Below, piece by piece: positions 1 to 8,567 of a stretch of DNA of 64,000 bases (positions within the stretch are counted from its first letter, which is position 1; each line of letters opens with the position of its first letter). This stretch comes from WJJR01 sp964440935 (GTDB lineage Bacteria; Zixibacteria; MSB-5A5; WJJR01). Where the stretch lies: contig CAYTTY010000002.1 in NCBI GenBank assembly GCA_964440935.1, positions 124,001 through 188,000 of the forward strand, given 5' to 3'. The notes beneath the pieces were generated by a model. The model was not told where the DNA came from and ran no database searches. It saw only the letters and a program-made list of their open reading frames with translations. The translations under genes were made by a program, and so were the position numbers.

Positions 1-3000
1 GATCTCGCCGTCCTCTATGCGATGACCGATCGGTATGACGATGCGGCCCGAATGTACAAACAGTGCCTCGCCGTCAACCCCCGTTATGATCGTGCACGCG
101 ATAACGCGTTTCAATTTTTCCTGGACACCCAACGGTTCGCCGAGGGGTTGGCTCTGGCCGAGCAGGTGCTTAGCGTGATCGGACGGGATCGTGAGGTGGA
201 GTCGTGGAAGAAGCGATTGGCTAATCTGGAAACCCATGACGCAGCACAGACAGAGAACAGAGCAGTAACCGTTCACGCCGATCGTGCGCCGACTCGTGTC
301 ACCGGCAAGCGCATCGGCTTCGTTGCCTCGTCCGACGCGTTCCTGAAGCCGATCGTCGACCATTTCTCCCAGGGGAACCACATTCGCAGCTTTAGCGGCA
401 CGTCGCTGCGTGAGTTGGCCGACCTGCTGCAATGGGCCGACTTGGTCTGGTACGAATGGTGCGATCAGTTGGTGATCGAGGGTTCAAAACTGCCGCGCAA
501 GGCCAAAACCGTCTGCCGATTGCATTCCTACGAAGCGTTCACCAACATGCCCCAACAGGTCAATTGGTCGAACATCGATCATCTGATTCTGGTGAGCGAT
601 ACCGTCGGCGACATCATCGATGAATCAGCTGCGGTCACGTCGTCGCGTACCGTCGTCCACAATGGCATCGATCCCGACCGTTTTCCAATGACGGAACGTT
701 CACAATCAGGCAAGCGCATCGCATCGATCGGCTACATCAACTACAAGAAAAATCCATCGTTGCTGCTACAGACATTCAAAGCGATCCACGACTGGGATCC
801 CGAGTTCGAATTCCACATCGCCGGGCAACATCAGGATCCGCGCATCAAGGTGTACATGGACAATCTGCTGCCGCGACTCAACCTGCCGGTGACCTACCAC
901 GGGTGGGTCGATGACATGCCACGGTTGTATGCCGAGATGGATTATGTCATATCAACGTCGCTGTTTGAATCGTTTCATTATTCGATCGCGGAGGGGATGC
1001 TCTCCGGGTGTCTGCCGCTCATTCATACCTGGCGCGGAGCCGACCAACTCTATCCGAATGAGTTCCTGTTCAACACCCCTGGGGAAGCGGTCGCATTGAT
1101 TCGACGTCTCCACTCACAGGATCTCGATGCCATCCGGTGCGACAATCGCGAGTTCATCGCGACGCGTTATAACTGGACCGAGAAGCTCAATGAGATCGAC
1201 GAATTGCTTGATCGGGTTCTGACCGGTGAGATCAATTCGTACAATCGTCACACCCACACCTGGCCCGCACCAGCCGAGCCCATTGCTGCACTCGATGTGG
1301 GAACTGTATCGGTGGTCATTCCGGTCCATAACAACGCTCATGACGCCCGTGGAACGATCAACAGCGTACTGAATCAAACGTATCAAAACATCGAAGTCAT
1401 CATTGCCGACGATGGGTCAACGGAGGATGCGGACAAGACGCTGAACGAATACGACGGACGTGTTTCTGTCGTGCGTCACATTCATCGGGGCTGTGCCGCT
1501 GCGTTGAACAGCGCCATCCAGGCAGCGAAGGGACGGTTTATCGCGTTGGCCCTGCCGGGCGATTCATTGGCGCCGCAGAAGTTAGAGTCACAGCTCCGCC
1601 TGTTCGAACACACCCCAGACTTGGGTATCGCTACTTGCGATACAGTTGAATCACAAGACTCATCACCCACTCCGGAGAACATCGCGGCGGCCGTGAACCG
1701 TTGCATGGAGACTCCGACCAACAAAAGGAACACGGTTGCGCCATCGTCAATTGTGTTCCGTCGCGAGCTTCTTCGGCAGACTGGATGGTTTGAGGAGTAC
1801 GCCCCGTACGCCGACAATCCTGCCGGACTCGTCGAGTCATTCGTACGACGCACCGCAGCGGTCTCATCAGTGCGTCATGTCAACGAGCAATTGATCGCGT
1901 CATCCGGGGCCAGACGTGCACAGACGATAGATACGGCAATTGCCGAACGCTGGACATCGCGCATCACCGCTGGCAAGGACCGCCAACACGATCAGAAAGA
2001 GCCGCAGATGACGCCCGACGCACCGCAGCGATCGGGACTGACGATCGCATTTGTCGGCGCCCACGATCCCCGTGCTCAGATGATGATGTGGGCCGAGGCG
2101 CTGAGCCGATACACGCCGCATACGGTACGCGTGCTGATACATACGGAACGCACCGGCTGTCCATCAGACCTGGTCATCAATCGCCGCGGCGCCGCCCGTA
2201 CGAGCGGACAGGCTGCACCATCCGCGATGGATGTGATCGCCGACGCAGAACGAGTGGCCAAAGACGCCGACCTCGTCATCTTCGCCGCAGGAATCGCACC
2301 CGGAGCCGATCGTCACGATGCCCACCTCACCGATACCGATGAGCAGGCATTCGGCACGCTCGACTGGTCCTCGGTCCTCACAGGCAAACGCTGTGCCTCG
2401 CTTCTCTTTGGGACACCGTCAGTGCGCCACAACCTTCAATGGTATCGTGATCATATCGCCCGCAAGGGTTGGCCAATTCTTACCTGTGATCCCGACATCC
2501 ACCGGTGGTTGGCTGAATCGGTCTATGTGCCGCGCCTACTGACGCGCAGCGGTGGCCGTTATCAATCGGCCACACGACAGTCCGAGAACGTCGTGGTCCT
2601 GCATCCCGGTGGGCGTCCGCCGCACGAGGGTGGTGCGATGTTCCGTGAAGTTGCCCAACGCGTCAAAGCCAGCCATCCCAATGTCACCTTCGGCCTCTAC
2701 GATGGAATGCCCTGGGGTGATGTGCTGGAGATGAAACGACAGGCGCATATCGGATTCGACCGTATCGCGGTCGGCAGTGGACACTTCGGAATCGACAGTC
2801 TTGAAAACTCAGCTTTTGGTCTTGTGAATATTGCGTACTGTGACCCGTTCACTCGTGCGCTCGTTGCAGAAACATTGGGAACATCCGAACTCCTGTGGCG
2901 GCAGCCCGCATCGGCCGGCGAACTGGAGCAGCTTCTGGCCACGTACGCACAAGATCGAGATCAGTTACAACACGATATGACGGCAACACAGGAATGGTTT

Positions 3001-3066
3001 GACCGGGTTTGGGACGAGCAGCGCCTTGCGCCCCAGATGGCGGATATCTTCGAATCGTTAATGTGA
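1..3066 (+). CDS. Multi-domain glycosyltransferase with N-terminal TPR (5' end outside window)
   Basis: The frame is open to the left edge; the first in-window ATG is at 22, but the codons before it continue a TPR-like helix, so the true start lies upstream. Counting from 22: TPR about residues 1-70; a GT4/GT-B-like domain about 95-400 with the motif TSLFESFHYSIAEG near 312; a GT2/GT-A domain about 428-640 with VSVVIPVHNN and the nucleotide-binding IIADDGS near 460; and a third, GT-B-like C-terminal domain about 670-1014 ending in a GIDSLENSAFG region that resembles CgeB/SPBc2-type transferases. It sits 21 bp before another TPR-glycosyltransferase and upstream of flagellin, so flagellin glycosylation is the inferred role. 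Seen: the motifs. Inferred: substrate. Confidence 0.85.
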   Translation, partial: DLAVLYAMTDRYDDAARMYKQCLAVNPRYDRARDNAFQFFLDTQRFAEGLALAEQVLSVIGRDREVESWKKRLANLETHDAAQTENRAVTVHADRAPTRVTGKRIGFVASSDAFLKPIVDHFSQGNHIRSFSGTSLRELADLLQWADLVWYEWCDQLVIEGSKLPRKAKTVCRLHSYEAFTNMPQQVNWSNIDHLILVSDTVGDIIDESAAVTSSRTVVHNGIDPDRFPMTERSQSGKRIASIGYINYKKNPSLLLQTFKAIHDWDPEFEFHIAGQHQDPRIKVYMDNLLPRLNLPVTYHGWVDDMPRLYAEMDYVISTSLFESFHYSIAEGMLSGCLPLIHTWRGADQLYPNEFLFNTPGEAVALIRRLHSQDLDAIRCDNREFIATRYNWTEKLNEIDELLDRVLTGEINSYNRHTHTWPAPAEPIAALDVGTVSVVIPVHNNAHDARGTINSVLNQTYQNIEVIIADDGSTEDADKTLNEYDGRVSVVRHIHRGCAAALNSAIQAAKGRFIALALPGDSLAPQKLESQLRLFEHTPDLGIATCDTVESQDSSPTPENIAAAVNRCMETPTNKRNTVAPSSIVFRRELLRQTGWFEEYAPYADNPAGLVESFVRRTAAVSSVRHVNEQLIASSGARRAQTIDTAIAERWTSRITAGKDRQHDQKEPQMTPDAPQRSGLTIAFVGAHDPRAQMMMWAEALSRYTPHTVRVLIHTERTGCPSDLVINRRGAARTSGQAAPSAMDVIADAERVAKDADLVIFAAGIAPGADRHDAHLTDTDEQAFGTLDWSSVLTGKRCASLLFGTPSVRHNLQWYRDHIARKGWPILTCDPDIHRWLAESVYVPRLLTRSGGRYQSATRQSENVVVLHPGGRPPHEGGAMFREVAQRVKASHPNVTFGLYDGMPWGDVLEMKRQAHIGFDRIAVGSGHFGIDSLENSAFGLVNIAYCDPFTRALVAETLGTSELLWRQPASAGELEQLLATYAQDRDQLQHDMTATQEWFDRVWDEQRLAPQMADIFESLM

Positions 3067-3087
3067 TTCTTCTACTGGATTGAATCG

Positions 3088-5877
3088 ATGGGCAAACAAT
3101 CAAACAAGACACGACCGCAGAATCGATCACGCATCGTCCGCAAATGGAATGGACGCGTTGCACCACCGGCCTCGGCGGATAAACGCACCTCGACGCGAAC
3201 GCTGAAAAGCCGGTTGAAGGCCGATCCGCACGACATTCGCACGCGGCTGATCCTGGCCGACCGGCTCATGATGCGGAACAAGCCGGACGAGGCGCTCGCG
3301 CTGCTGGATGTCACCGAATCACCGCTGCATTCCGATCAGCACGATGACGAATATTGGGTGGCTGTACGCATTCGCGCGTTTGCGCTGACCCGTCTGGAAC
3401 AGTTCGACGACGCGCGCAGTCTCGCCGAAGCGCTGCTGAAGCACTCTCCCGAAGCGCCCGATGCGCTGTACCTGCTGGCATACATCACGAATCGGATGGA
3501 AGAGTGGGACGCCTCCCGGCAGTATGCGTTGCGCTTCATTGAAGTCGCGGGAGACACCTCGTCGCATTCCACGTCGCCGGAGTTCTGCGGCACCGTCATC
3601 AGGCTGTATGAGGTGCACAACTACTGCGGCCTGGCGCTGGAGCATTTGGATGATCGCAAAGGTGCAGCCAACGCGTTCCGCGATGCCGTCACCGAGAAGC
3701 CCGACTTCGACACCGCCTGGATCAATCTGATTCGGTGTCTGCAGGAGCTCGGACTCTCACAAGAAGCCGAATCGGCCTACCGCGAAGCGGTCAAAGCCTG
3801 TCCCCGATCACGCAATCTCGGCACGTTGCGAAAGGCCAAGTCGAAAACAACCGCCGAACAGGTTCCGACCATCAGGGCCAAGACGACGGGCGAGCCGACC
3901 ATCGCGCTCTGCATGATCGTCAAGAATGAAGAAGAGCATCTGCCGCGGGCGCTGACGAGTGCCAGGCCGTTGGTGGATCAAATGGTGGTCGTCGACACCG
4001 GCTCGACCGATCGGACCGTAGAGATCGCCAAGTCGTTTGGTGCTGACGTGCACTTCCACGAATGGGAAGGCGATTTCTCGAAAGCACGCAATATCTCGAT
4101 GGGCTACGCCGACGCCGATTGGATTTTCATTCTCGATGCCGACGAAGAGCTCGTCGCCGATGACCTCAAGGTTATCCGCCAGACGATCCGCGACACCGAT
4201 TTCCGCGCCATTTCGATGTCGGTGTACAATTTCTCGCGTGAGAAGCAAATGTACACGTCGTTTCTGCCCTCAGTGCGTCTGTTCCGCCGCGACTTAGGGG
4301 CATACTACGACGGTATCGTACACAACCAGCTGCGTTTCCCGACTGAGGAAGGCGTATTGCGCATTCCCGCGCGCCTCCTGCACTACGGCTATGGATTGTC
4401 CCCGGAACAGATGGCGCGCAAGGTCGAGCGGTCACGCGCATTGCTGGAAAAGCAATTGTCCGACAATTTCGATAACGCCTTTGCCCATTTCAATCTCGCC
4501 CAATTGCTGCGCGGATCCGAGGAGAAGCCGTCTCCGGCGATGATGGACAAAGTGATTTACCACGCCGGCCGCGCCGTCGACCTCACCTCCCCCGATGAAC
4601 GCAACGAACGGCACATCCATTTGATGGGTCTGCACCAGTTGTGCACGGCCTACTTCAACAAGGGTGATTACGAACACGCCGCAGAATGTGCACATCGCGC
4701 ACTGGCCCACAAGCCGGGCTATCTCGACGCAATTCTGAGTTTGGGGCACGTGCATTCAATGGACCGTCAATTCGATCTGGCGAAGAAGTACTATCTTGAA
4801 TATCTGGACCGCCAGCGGTCGTACGATGAGCACGGCGAAACCGATCATGTGATCCTGCTGCATTTGCGCAGCCGCCACAACGCGTACTATGGCCTCGGAT
4901 TGATCGCCGAAATGCAGGGCGACAGTGCAGAGGCGGTGGGGTGGTATGACCGGTGTATCGAAGAGCGTGACGATTACATCGATGTTCATTACCGTTTGGC
5001 TGTCGCGTTAAAGAACATCGGCCAGAAAGATCGGGCCCGTAAGGAGTTGACAACCGAACTTACGCGCCACCCGGACAATGTTGATGCCCGTCTCGAATTC
5101 GCTGACCTCTGCTTCGAAGTCAACGACACCGACACCGCCATCGACTGCCTGCAGGAAGGAATCGAACGCGACCCCGCATCCGTCCCATTGGCCGTTCGGC
5201 TGGGTCAAATCGATTTTGCAGCACGGCGGTACCGTGATGCGCTTCGGTATCTGGAGACGGTGCCCTCGGATCATCCGGACTTTGCCCGGACGTGCCGGCT
5301 CCGCGCAGATTCCCATTATGAAATGAAGCAGTATGACCAGGCGTCGGAGCTGTATCGCGAATGTCTCAAACAATCGCCGCATGACGGGGACGTGATGAAT
5401 AACCTGGCCAATTGCCACTTCCGCGCGGGTCAATACGACGAAGCGGAGCAAATGTATCGTCGCATTATCGACGCCGGCAAGGGCGATCGCCACGTGTACC
5501 GTAATCTGGGCGTTACGCAGTCACGTTTAAACAAGGTCGACGATGCGATCTTCACGCTCGACAGCTATGCCCAGATGCATCCGGACGACATTGAAACGGC
5601 CGGCTTTCTCGGCGATTTGTATTTCGGCAGCAAGCAGTTTCGCAGCGCCATCGATGAGTACGAGCGGGTATTGGAACAACAACCGAATCGTCCTGATACG
5701 CTCACGCGTTTGGGTGATTGCTATTTGCATCAGGGCGCCGTGGCAGCGGCATTGGTCGGCTACGAACGCGCATTGGAGGCCGATCCGGACTATAAGCCGG
5801 CGTGGGAACGGTTGCGCGATATTCGCGAACAACTCGTTGCCCGCCTGACAAACATGCCGGAAAGCCCAACGGGGTAA
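3088..5877 (+). CDS. TPR-GT2-TPR glycosyltransferase
   Basis: A protein of 929 aa. TPR-like helices occupy about residues 45-250, followed by a GT2 domain starting with ALCMIVKNEEEHLPRAL near 271. VVDTGSTDRT is near 302 and the metal-binding DADEEL near 350, the arrangement of the SunS-like family of glycosyltransferases that act on proteins. From about 450 to 925 there is a long array of TPR repeats (for example NNLANCHFRAGQYDEAEQMY). It follows the preceding glycosyltransferase by 21 bp in the same direction and is probably co-transcribed. TPR-fused GT2 enzymes are known near flagellin genes; the TPR arrays could dock the protein acceptor. The glycan and acceptor are not determinable here. 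Confidence 0.87.
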   Translation: MGKQSNKTRPQNRSRIVRKWNGRVAPPASADKRTSTRTLKSRLKADPHDIRTRLILADRLMMRNKPDEALALLDVTESPLHSDQHDDEYWVAVRIRAFALTRLEQFDDARSLAEALLKHSPEAPDALYLLAYITNRMEEWDASRQYALRFIEVAGDTSSHSTSPEFCGTVIRLYEVHNYCGLALEHLDDRKGAANAFRDAVTEKPDFDTAWINLIRCLQELGLSQEAESAYREAVKACPRSRNLGTLRKAKSKTTAEQVPTIRAKTTGEPTIALCMIVKNEEEHLPRALTSARPLVDQMVVVDTGSTDRTVEIAKSFGADVHFHEWEGDFSKARNISMGYADADWIFILDADEELVADDLKVIRQTIRDTDFRAISMSVYNFSREKQMYTSFLPSVRLFRRDLGAYYDGIVHNQLRFPTEEGVLRIPARLLHYGYGLSPEQMARKVERSRALLEKQLSDNFDNAFAHFNLAQLLRGSEEKPSPAMMDKVIYHAGRAVDLTSPDERNERHIHLMGLHQLCTAYFNKGDYEHAAECAHRALAHKPGYLDAILSLGHVHSMDRQFDLAKKYYLEYLDRQRSYDEHGETDHVILLHLRSRHNAYYGLGLIAEMQGDSAEAVGWYDRCIEERDDYIDVHYRLAVALKNIGQKDRARKELTTELTRHPDNVDARLEFADLCFEVNDTDTAIDCLQEGIERDPASVPLAVRLGQIDFAARRYRDALRYLETVPSDHPDFARTCRLRADSHYEMKQYDQASELYRECLKQSPHDGDVMNNLANCHFRAGQYDEAEQMYRRIIDAGKGDRHVYRNLGVTQSRLNKVDDAIFTLDSYAQMHPDDIETAGFLGDLYFGSKQFRSAIDEYERVLEQQPNRPDTLTRLGDCYLHQGAVAAALVGYERALEADPDYKPAWERLRDIREQLVARLTNMPESPTG

Positions 5878-5901
5878 TCGCAGGAGAGCGAGGACACGAA
5901 C

Positions 5902-6552
5902 ATGCCTACACACATCGCGTACGAGCCCGACAACTACTGGGAAGCCCGTGGCGGTCCCTCCTACAAAGCCTACACCGAGTCGCACGATTATCAAATCTAC
6001 CGTGGCGCACAGGCCGCGTTCTTTGAGGAACTGCTGGCCCAGCTGCAACCGCAACGTCTGCTCGACTTCGGGTGCGGTTCCGGAAAGTCGTTTCCTCTGT
6101 GGCGGGATGTGCCGGAAGTCCACGGCTACGATCGCGCGCGGTCACAAATCGAGGTCGCGCGGGCCGAGATGATGCAAATTCGTCCCGAACGCCCCTACAG
6201 TCTGATGCATTGTGTGACCGATTCGCGGTCCGAGGTGCCGTATGACGACCACTACTTTGATTTGGTCGCAGCGGTGGAGGTGTTTCTCCACGTGTTGCCG
6301 GAGGAACTGCCCGCCCTCCTCAATGAACTCAATCGCATCTGCCGGGGACATTTGGCAATCATCACGGCGGCCCCGTTCGACAATCGCGCCGCGCACTGCT
6401 TCAATCATGATTACAAAGCGCTCCTCAAGGGATGCTTCGATATCGTCGAGGATTACAATCTGCATAAGCAGCGTTACCTTGTGGCCCGCAAGCTGCCGTT
6501 GACAGCCACCCGTGAATATGCGGCGCCGCTGTCCGATCCGATCACGAAGTAA
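5902..6552 (+). CDS. Class I SAM-dependent methyltransferase
   Basis: 216 aa with the glycine-rich SAM-binding motif I LLDFGCGSGKSF at about residue 53, an acidic end of strand 2 (VHGYDRARSQ) and motif III-like YFDLVAAVEVFLHVLPEE near 115. A possible ribosome site (GCAGGAGAG) lies about 15 bp upstream of the ATG. It follows the TPR-GT2 gene by 24 bp and precedes a second methyltransferase by 13 bp, so the four genes look like one operon. In this context it may methylate a sugar or its precursor for flagellin decoration; substrate specificity is inference only. Confidence 0.85.
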   Translation: MPTHIAYEPDNYWEARGGPSYKAYTESHDYQIYRGAQAAFFEELLAQLQPQRLLDFGCGSGKSFPLWRDVPEVHGYDRARSQIEVARAEMMQIRPERPYSLMHCVTDSRSEVPYDDHYFDLVAAVEVFLHVLPEELPALLNELNRICRGHLAIITAAPFDNRAAHCFNHDYKALLKGCFDIVEDYNLHKQRYLVARKLPLTATREYAAPLSDPITK

Positions 6553-6565
6553 CAAGGAGTCATCC

Positions 6566-7168
6566 ATGCCGTCGTCTCGTCCTGAACTCATACCGGTGGT
6601 CATCAACATCGTGATGCAACTGCAACCGAAGTCGATTCTCGAAATCGGTACCGGCTTCGGCAAATACGGATTCCTGTTCCGTGAGTATCTGGATATTTGG
6701 AGTGCCGCCACTGATCCCACCCGTCTCGACCCGCACAATTGGCAGGTGCGCATCGACGGCATCGAGTACTTCCCGCACTACATCGGCGAACTCCAGCGCC
6801 AGGTGTACGACCGTTTGATCGTCGGTGACGCCATGGACGAAATCGATCGGTTGCCCAGCTACGATCTTATTTTCCTCGGTGACGTGATCGAACATTTTCC
6901 CAAAGACGACGGACAGCGCATGCTGGAAAAATGCCAGGCGCATGCCGACAAGATGATCCTCGTGACCACACCGAATTACTTCAATCCACAAGGCGCGGAA
7001 TACGGTAACGATCGTGAGACGCACCACTGCCTTTGGACCAAGCAGGATTTCGATCGATATCCCGGTGCCCAATGTTTCCTGATCGCCGACCGTTACAATC
7101 TCGCGATCATCCCGGCAATCAAAACCCTGGTCGAAGTCCCCGAGCCCGTCGCCGAACCGGTCAGTTAG
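6566..7168 (+). CDS. Class I SAM-dependent methyltransferase
   Basis: 200 aa. The start at 6566 is chosen because AAGGAG lies 6 bases upstream; an ATG at 6512 would run into the preceding gene. Motif I is ILEIGTGFGKYGFLF near residue 25, and YDLIFLGDVIEHFPKDD near 98 is the typical DVIEH signature of small-molecule or sugar methyltransferases. It is the last gene of the four-gene run upstream of flagellin; about 1.07 kb of repeats then separate it from the flagellin promoter. Probable partner of the neighbouring methyltransferase and glycosyltransferases; acceptor unknown. Confidence 0.83.
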   Translation: MPSSRPELIPVVINIVMQLQPKSILEIGTGFGKYGFLFREYLDIWSAATDPTRLDPHNWQVRIDGIEYFPHYIGELQRQVYDRLIVGDAMDEIDRLPSYDLIFLGDVIEHFPKDDGQRMLEKCQAHADKMILVTTPNYFNPQGAEYGNDRETHHCLWTKQDFDRYPGAQCFLIADRYNLAIIPAIKTLVEVPEPVAEPVS

Positions 7169-7238
7169 CGCCGGGAGCACCGAGCCCCAGCTCCGTGCAG
7201 TGTGCCACTGACCTTGGTCAGTGAAGCACGAGCTGTGC

Positions 7239-7267
7239 GGGGTGCCCCACCGCTTGCGGTGGGTTTA
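7239..7267 (+). repeat. REP palindrome (RAYT-type), copy 1
   Basis: GGGGTGCCCCACCGCTTGCG followed by GTGGG: an imperfect palindrome identical in core to the REPs that flank the RAYT gene at 39618-40148. The inverted partner is at 7761-7784 (CCCATCGCCAGCGGTGGGGC then ACCC), so the pair brackets the MITE. Confidence 0.8.
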
Positions 7268-7382
7268 GATTCTACCGCCCACAATCAACCGTTCAGAGGT
7301 AGATTCGCTTCATTCGGTCAGTACATCTAAGTTTCAATGTGGTATTGGACCTGTCGGTTTCAAATCCTATCGGAGTGTCTAT

Positions 7383-7744
7383 AGCGATTGTCAGAATAAA
7401 TTTCCGATTGAGGACAAGCGAGGCACCGTGTGTTACGTGATGACATTTGTGTGCCACGGGCCTTCAGGGACGTGTTGACAAAGCCCCAAGAATCAGCGCC
7501 CTCGGGAGGGCGATCCGCCGCGGCGGACCGGCGAGCCGCAAGGGCATGTTCCACACCGCGGCTCGGCAGGAGCCTCGCCCTCCCCGGTCTGAGATGATGA
7601 TAGTCAGCAGTGTTTTCAGCACGGGCCTTCAGGCCCGTGGCACACGACTTTCGGGAAACGTCAGAATCCGATACGCGACCTCTGGGGTTGAGTGATCTGG
7701 CACCCACCTGAATTTTCTATCGGAAAAATATTCTGACAATCGCT
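7383..7744. mobile_element. MITE-like element A (362 bp)
   Basis: Left end AGCGATTGTCAGAATAAATT and right end complementary to AGCGATTGTCAGAATATTTT, giving terminal inverted repeats of about 28 bp with few mismatches. The flanks read TAT and CTA, which would fit TA target duplication. The interior holds the palindromes GCCACGGGCCTTCAGGG and GGCTCGGCAGGAGCCTCGCC. No transposase is encoded, so the element would be non-autonomous. Confidence 0.75.
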
Positions 7745-7828
7745 CTACGGTAAATCCTAACCCATCGCCAGCGGTGGGGCACCCGGTTTAAATCCCAATT
7801 CCAAGGCATATCAAAAGGACGATCATCT

Positions 7829-7900
7829 GTAGGGGCGTATTGCATACGCCCGCGCCCGCAACGGTTTACGCGAAATGGGCGTATGCAATACGCCGCTACA
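7829..7900. repeat. 72-bp double palindrome, copy 1
   Basis: GTAGGGGCGTATTGCATACG at the left end and GCGTATGCAATACGCCGCTA at the right. Each half is itself a hairpin and the two halves are inverted relative to each other. Related units occur at 20340-20411 and 36229-36300, and single-hairpin forms at about 19567, 24970 and 25969. Confidence 0.8.
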
Positions 7901-8235
7901 AATATATGTACTCTGTGATACATAAGTTTTTCAACATGCCCCTTGGTCAGTGAAGTACGAGCTTGCTCGTCGTGTCAGGGAAAAGCAGTCCATACCCGAA
8001 GGGTAATCGCCCACGACCCGGGGCGTGGAGACCGCACCCCGACGAATCACAGCGGCACACATCTCAGCACATTCCAACTTGGAACGATCTCTCGACCTGC
8101 ACCGAGCTGGGGCTCAGTGCTCCGGCTCCACCACATCTGACAAGACTTTGCGCACTTCCTCCAATTGTTTACGCCGCAACCATATCGCCCCCTATGGGAG
8201 ACGCCCCATACACGACATTTCCCGTGGTCTCCCTG

Positions 8236-8263
8236 TAAAGCAAGAACACGCAATTGCCGATCC
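8236..8263 (+). promoter_or_regulatory. Sigma-28 (FliA)-type promoter for flagellin
   Basis: TAAA at 8236-8239 and GCCGATCC at 8256-8263, 16 bp apart. The established FliA/SigD consensus is TAAA-N15-GCCGATAA. The location upstream of fliC and the similar box before flgM (14901-14927) support it. Predicted transcription start is near 8270, giving a leader of about 300 nt. Confidence 0.65.
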
Positions 8264-8269
8264 CTTCCC

Positions 8270-8567
8270 ATGAAGGGAAGACCGATGCGAACTAGGTGTG
8301 AATAGAGGACTTAAACCGGCCCGTTAGCCGAAGCACGGATGCTGACGGCAGCGGGCGCATTGAATCCCGCACAAGCCGGGACACGCAAAGGAGGTGAGGC
8401 GGACACAACTGACGACAGTCGGGTGGATGTTCCGGCTGAAAGCCCTGTCGCGCAGGGTGTCACGACCATGGAGGTCTGATTAGCAGTTGCGGGAAGAGAA
8501 GTCTAACAACCTCAGAATTGGTCGGGCATGGACCGCCTGACAAGGACATTTCAAGGAGGACATCCAA
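8270..8567 (+). promoter_or_regulatory. Structured 5' leader of flagellin mRNA
   Basis: About 300 nt with several perfect stems. A nested arm at 8319-8356 has GCCCG/CGGGC outside, GCCG/CGGC inside and AGCA-CGGA-TGCT at the tip. Further hairpins are TCCCG/CGGGA at 8365-8381, ACTG-ACGA-CAGT at 8408-8419, CCCTG/CAGGG at 8443-8457 and GACC/GGTC near 8464-8476. The Shine-Dalgarno AAGGAGG is at 8553-8559. It could control mRNA stability or translation. It does not match a riboswitch class I can name; GCAAAG alone recalls the c-di-GMP-I motif but the rest is absent. Confidence 0.45.

Larger units (their letters stand above)
7169..8235. other. Gene-free repeat region upstream of flagellin
   Basis: About 1.07 kb without a convincing coding frame. 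It contains a REP palindrome at 7239-7267 and its inverted copy at 7761-7784. These bracket a MITE-like element at 7383-7744. A 72-bp double palindrome lies at 7829-7900. Fragments such as GACCTTGGTCAGTGAAG at about 7210 and 7947 are repeated. Short open frames here are translations of palindromes. Confidence 0.75.

Noticed and set aside
8319..8480. c-di-GMP-I (GEMM) riboswitch in the flagellin leader
   Set aside because: Only GCAAAG after a GGGAC-like string is shared; the tetraloop-receptor pair and the second stem signature are missing.
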